64,000 bases of DNA, from contig NZ_BANH01000019.1 of assembly GCF_000964465.1 (NCBI RefSeq), forward strand, positions 1-64,000, written 5' to 3'. Shown piece after piece: positions 61,426 to 64,000 of this stretch. The translations under genes were made by a program, and so were the position numbers. A model generated the notes under the pieces. That model ran no database searches, was not told where the DNA came from, and saw nothing but the letters and a program-made list of their open reading frames with translations. This DNA is from Gluconobacter thailandicus F149-1 = NBRC 100600 (lineage in GTDB: Bacteria > Pseudomonadota > Alphaproteobacteria > Acetobacterales > Acetobacteraceae). Each line of letters starts with the position of its first letter. Position 1 is the first letter of the stretch.

Positions 61426-62976
61426 TCAGCTCGCCGGCGACGCTGCCTGACAGGAACGGTACACATCCATCAGGCGTTCAAGGGCCACACACACAGTTTC
61501 CACCACACTCTCCCAGTCACCTGATCTGGATTGGCGGAAAATTCGCATTGTCGGGTACCACCCGGTCTGAGTGCCCCTTTCCCCCCAGCGCCAGCACGAA
61601 TCCGCCCGTGACAGCATCCAGACAGGGAGGCCTAGCCCACCAGCAAGATGGGCAATAGACGTATCGACCGTAATCAACAGATCCACACCATACAAACGGG
61701 CACCGGTGTCCTGAAAATCAAGAATATCGTTTGTTCCCTCGACCAAAGGCAATCCTGTCACCTCGATCTGATGTCTGGGCATGCCCATCTGGAAACTGAC
61801 GAAACGTATTCCATCGACCGAGAATAACGGTTCCAACGTCTTCAGCGAGATGCTTCGGCGGCGATCTGTCTGCGTGGCGCGCAGATCATGAGGGCGAGGA
61901 TCGCCCCCCCAGACCAGTCCGACAATGAAGTCTGGCCGCGCCGGATTTCCCTGCGCCACACTGCGCAGTGCATTGCCCTGCCGTATGATCTCGTCATCCG
62001 GCACTGAAAGATAAGGTACCGGGCCGACAACATTGGACTCCAGACCCAGCCGGGCAGGAAGACTCATCATCGCGCAATGGTAATCGAAGCGCTCTTCAGC
62101 CGGCATGACAGAAAAGACCCGGTCGACCCCTTCAACCCTTTCCATGAGACGTACAAGCGGTACTGGCACCTGCACCACAACACAGGCCCCTCGGGCAGCA
62201 AGGAGAGATACGAGGCGGATGAAATGCAGAGTATCGCCATATCCCTGCTCATGATGAACAAGAATGGTTCGTCCCTGAAGATCCTCTCCTTCCCAGACAG
62301 GCGCCTCGATATCTGTCCTGACCATTCGGGAAGACTGCCAGCGCCATTCGTATTCCTGCCACCCTTCCAAAAACGAACCTGCTTTCAGCAGGGCTGTCGC
62401 ACGTCCGAAGCGAATGACGGGATGGGATGACGATTGCAGAAGGGCCGCATCATAAAACCCTACGGCCTCTGCCGAACGATTGAGGCATTGCAGGACATGG
62501 CCCGCATTATTCAGCGCATGGATATCGTCCGGCCGAAGAGTGAGGGCAACACGCACCAGACCCAGAGCCTCCTCAAACCGCCCCAGTCTGGAAAGCACCA
62601 TGCTCAGATCCGTGGCGTAATCAGGAACCTCCGGGGCCTGAGACACCGCCTCTTCCAAAGCCTCAAGCGCTTCCGGCAACGCTCCCTCATGAAGATGAAC
62701 AATCCCCAGACGATGCCACACGCGGGGCGCTTCCGGCTTGGACTGAAGGGCTTTTCCGTAAAAAACTGCGGCCTTCGCCCAATACTGGAAACGCTCATAC
62801 AGACCGCCCAGAAGAAAAGCGCTTTCAGGGCGATCTGGCAGGAGAACTTCCGCCTCCTGCAAGGCTTCCAGAGCCTCTCCTCTCAGCCCGGCGTTATCCA
62901 GGCTGACAGCGGCACGCAAAAACGCTGTAAATTGATTGGCAGCAGGCGGAAATGGATCGGTGGCAACGGGGGTCAT
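61426..62976 (-). CDS. TPR protein with C-terminal glycosyltransferase-like domain
   Basis: 516 residues. About five TPR units (residues 20-200; for example AAVFYGKALQSKPEAPRVWH and RLGRFEEALGLVRVALTLRP) are followed by a domain with LVHHEQGYGDTLHFIRLVSL and a terminal LLITVDTSIAHLAGGLGLPVWML, the nucleotide-sugar site seen in GT9/GT41-like enzymes. Such TPR-glycosyltransferase proteins are common in alphaproteobacteria and may glycosylate proteins such as flagellin; no target is shown here. The ATG follows AGGAG. A long inverted repeat lies 20 bases upstream. Confidence 0.8.
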   Translation of the reverse strand: MTPVATDPFPPAANQFTAFLRAAVSLDNAGLRGEALEALQEAEVLLPDRPESAFLLGGLYERFQYWAKAAVFYGKALQSKPEAPRVWHRLGIVHLHEGALPEALEALEEAVSQAPEVPDYATDLSMVLSRLGRFEEALGLVRVALTLRPDDIHALNNAGHVLQCLNRSAEAVGFYDAALLQSSSHPVIRFGRATALLKAGSFLEGWQEYEWRWQSSRMVRTDIEAPVWEGEDLQGRTILVHHEQGYGDTLHFIRLVSLLAARGACVVVQVPVPLVRLMERVEGVDRVFSVMPAEERFDYHCAMMSLPARLGLESNVVGPVPYLSVPDDEIIRQGNALRSVAQGNPARPDFIVGLVWGGDPRPHDLRATQTDRRRSISLKTLEPLFSVDGIRFVSFQMGMPRHQIEVTGLPLVEGTNDILDFQDTGARLYGVDLLITVDTSIAHLAGGLGLPVWMLSRADSCWRWGERGTQTGWYPTMRIFRQSRSGDWESVVETVCVALERLMDVYRSCQAASPAS

Positions 62977-62995
62977 GCTGGCTCCTACAGCCCCA

Positions 62996-63030
62996 TTTTT
63001 AGGAATGCCGCCTTAAGAACTTCCTAAAAA
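62996..63030. promoter_or_regulatory. 10-bp perfect inverted repeat upstream of the TPR-glycosyltransferase gene
   Basis: TTTTTAGGAA (62996-63005) and TTCCTAAAAA (63021-63030) flank a 15-base loop. It lies in the gap between this gene and putA, 20 bases from the former start. It may be an operator or a leader hairpin. Confidence 0.45.
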
Positions 63031-63124
63031 TCTCACGCTTCCCTGCTGTAATACGATGCCTTTTTTCCATCCCGGCGCAGTGAAACCGAAATTAAATCCT
63101 CTTTCAGCGCAGTCAGCGGATGTC

Positions 63125-63156
63125 TTGACGGGCAGGTTGCGTTAGAAGCGCATAAT
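63125..63156 (+). promoter_or_regulatory. Possible putA promoter
   Basis: TTGACG (63125-63130) and CATAAT (63151-63156) are good hexamers, but the spacer of 20 bases is longer than usual. It lies 52-83 bases before the putA start. Confidence 0.25.
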
Positions 63157-63207
63157 CTCTTCTGAATTAAAGGCCTCCCCGGGCTTTAACCCGCCTGGAA
63201 TGGACCC

Positions 63208-64000
63208 ATGACCCATCCGACGACAAACCCGGCTTCACGCCCTGCTGCTCCTTTCGCAGAACTTTTGCTGTCACGCGCGCCACGTTCTGCCCATCGGGAT
63301 TGCATTTCCACCGCACATTACCGCTCTGAAGCAGACTGCATGAACGACCTGCTGCCAGTTGCCACTCTGACAACCGAACAGGATCAGCGGGCCAACCGGA
63401 TTGCGCATCTCGTCGCCCAGACTGTTCGTGAAGCACCCACGAACGCGATCGAAAGTCTGATGAAGACTTTCCCTCTGTCCGCGCCGGAAGGTCAGGCCGT
63501 CCTGTGTCTGGCGGAAGCTCTTCTGCGTATTCCGGATTCCAGTACGCAGGACGCACTGATCCGGTCCCTTGTAGGGCACGCGGACTGGGCGCGCCATATC
63601 AGCAAGCGACAGTCTTCTCTTATAAATTCCATTGCTCTGAACCTTTCGCTCGCGTCGCGTCTCAACCAGAGCAAAGGCTTCAGCCTCCGGCGTCTGACGC
63701 TCCAGACTTCGGTGCCCATGATCCGTCGTGGACTGGAAAAATCCGTCCGCACTCTCGGGACCAGCTTCATTCTGGGATCCACACTTGGGATGGCACTCCG
63801 GGCGTCTGCGGCTGGCGAAAAGCTGGGCCTGACCTATGCCTATGATCTCCAGGTCAATACCGCTCTGACGGCCGAGCAGGCTTTGAACGCTCTGACAGCT
63901 TATGAAGATGCGCTGGAAGACATCAGCCAGCACGCTGGCATCACCGGCGATTTCCACGAGCGCCCGATCCTCTGCGTGCGTCTGCCTGCCCTGTCGGCCC
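63208..64000 (+). CDS. putA: PutA proline dehydrogenase/glutamate-semialdehyde dehydrogenase, 5' part
   Basis: The frame is open from ATG 63208 to the window end (264 codons). The translation has the PutA arm RIAHLVAQTVREAPTNAIES followed by PEGQAVLCLAEALLRIPDS, then RRGLEKSVRTLGTSFILGST and the start of the proline dehydrogenase barrel with GLTYAYDLQVNTALTAEQAL. No ribbon-helix-helix domain precedes it, so it should be a bifunctional enzyme and not a DNA-binding trifunctional one. It oxidises proline to glutamate. The family YSYDMLGEAA motif is altered to YAYDLQVNTA. Confidence 0.85.
   Translation, partial: MTHPTTNPASRPAAPFAELLLSRAPRSAHRDCISTAHYRSEADCMNDLLPVATLTTEQDQRANRIAHLVAQTVREAPTNAIESLMKTFPLSAPEGQAVLCLAEALLRIPDSSTQDALIRSLVGHADWARHISKRQSSLINSIALNLSLASRLNQSKGFSLRRLTLQTSVPMIRRGLEKSVRTLGTSFILGSTLGMALRASAAGEKLGLTYAYDLQVNTALTAEQALNALTAYEDALEDISQHAGITGDFHERPILCVRLPALSA

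Noticed and set aside
63167-63957. Minus-strand open frames at the right edge
   Set aside because: They are shadows of putA, which is open to the window end on the plus strand and has clear PutA motifs.
1-64000. Search by eye for CRISPR arrays, insertion sequences, integrases, phage genes and rRNA
   Set aside because: No regularly spaced repeats, transposase or integrase motifs, phage structural genes or rRNA sequence were found.

Overview
The window reads as a stretch of core chromosome from an acetic acid bacterium (Acetobacteraceae), most likely Gluconobacter or a close relative. This is inferred from the mix of genes: a MucR/Ros regulator, OlsB for ornithine lipids, FlaF next to a flagellin, a ChvG-ChvI / HprK / EIIA / HPr / EI / RapZ block without sugar permease components, a one-gene NodT lipoprotein with an EmrAB pump, and a moderately GC-rich, gene-dense layout. 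I see no rRNA, insertion sequence, prophage, CRISPR array or integrase. Apart from a partial tRNA-Gly at the left edge and a putA gene cut by the right edge, the window is almost entirely protein coding. No gene-free gap exceeds 300 bases; the largest is 20093-20341.

Layout. 1-4.9 kb: tRNA-Gly(GCC), CnoX-like thioredoxin/TPR protein, LON-N protein, Trm112 protein, a soluble globin-coupled chemoreceptor, a lipoprotein and a CX5R phosphatase. 4.9-9.0 kb: PraR-like HTH regulator, lnt, olsB, Fur-family regulator, mucR (envelope lipids and regulation). 9.1-13.8 kb: TusA-like protein, rimI, tsaB, RutE-like nitroreductase, NFU Fe-S protein, and an OmpR/EnvZ-type pair. 14-20 kb: class II aldolase, then a tripartite efflux cluster (NodT lipoprotein, TetR regulator, EmrB, EmrA) in which the same 19-bp palindrome sits at both divergent promoters. 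20-23 kb: UdgX uracil-DNA glycosylase coupled to a radical SAM repair protein. 23-25 kb: flagellin and flaF. 25-36 kb: M1 peptidase, metF-folD, threonine aldolase, MYG1 protein, hflX, pgm, degP. 36-42.5 kb: tadA diverging from peptidase C26, rluB-type, rsmD, ftsK and rluA-type genes. 42.4-44.1 kb: a small envelope locus with a VSGD-repeat protein and two DUF4870-like paralogues. 44-47.8 kb: sugar porter, class 3 asparaginase, an unknown gene and zur. 47.8-55.7 kb: ptsI, ptsH, EIIA, rapZ, hprK, then RidA-like and UrcA genes on the other strand, then chvG-chvI. 55.9-64 kb: grpE, two glycosyltransferases, thrS, infC, a TPR-glycosyltransferase and the start of putA.

The most useful regulatory observations are: the repeated operator TGACCGA-N5-TCGGTCA that ties the two arms of the efflux cluster to one TetR protein; an infC gene whose only well placed Shine-Dalgarno points to an AUA start codon; hairpins in the leaders of thrS and infC; a 15-bp perfect AT-rich inverted repeat between the RidA-like and UrcA genes; and candidate heat-shock promoters with the same CTTG-N17 spacing in front of grpE and degP. 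I found no clearly new multi-gene defence or biosynthetic system; the least understood pieces are the VSGD/DUF4870 locus, the CX5R phosphatase and the 155-residue protein downstream of zur. All function calls come from reading motifs by eye, without database searches.
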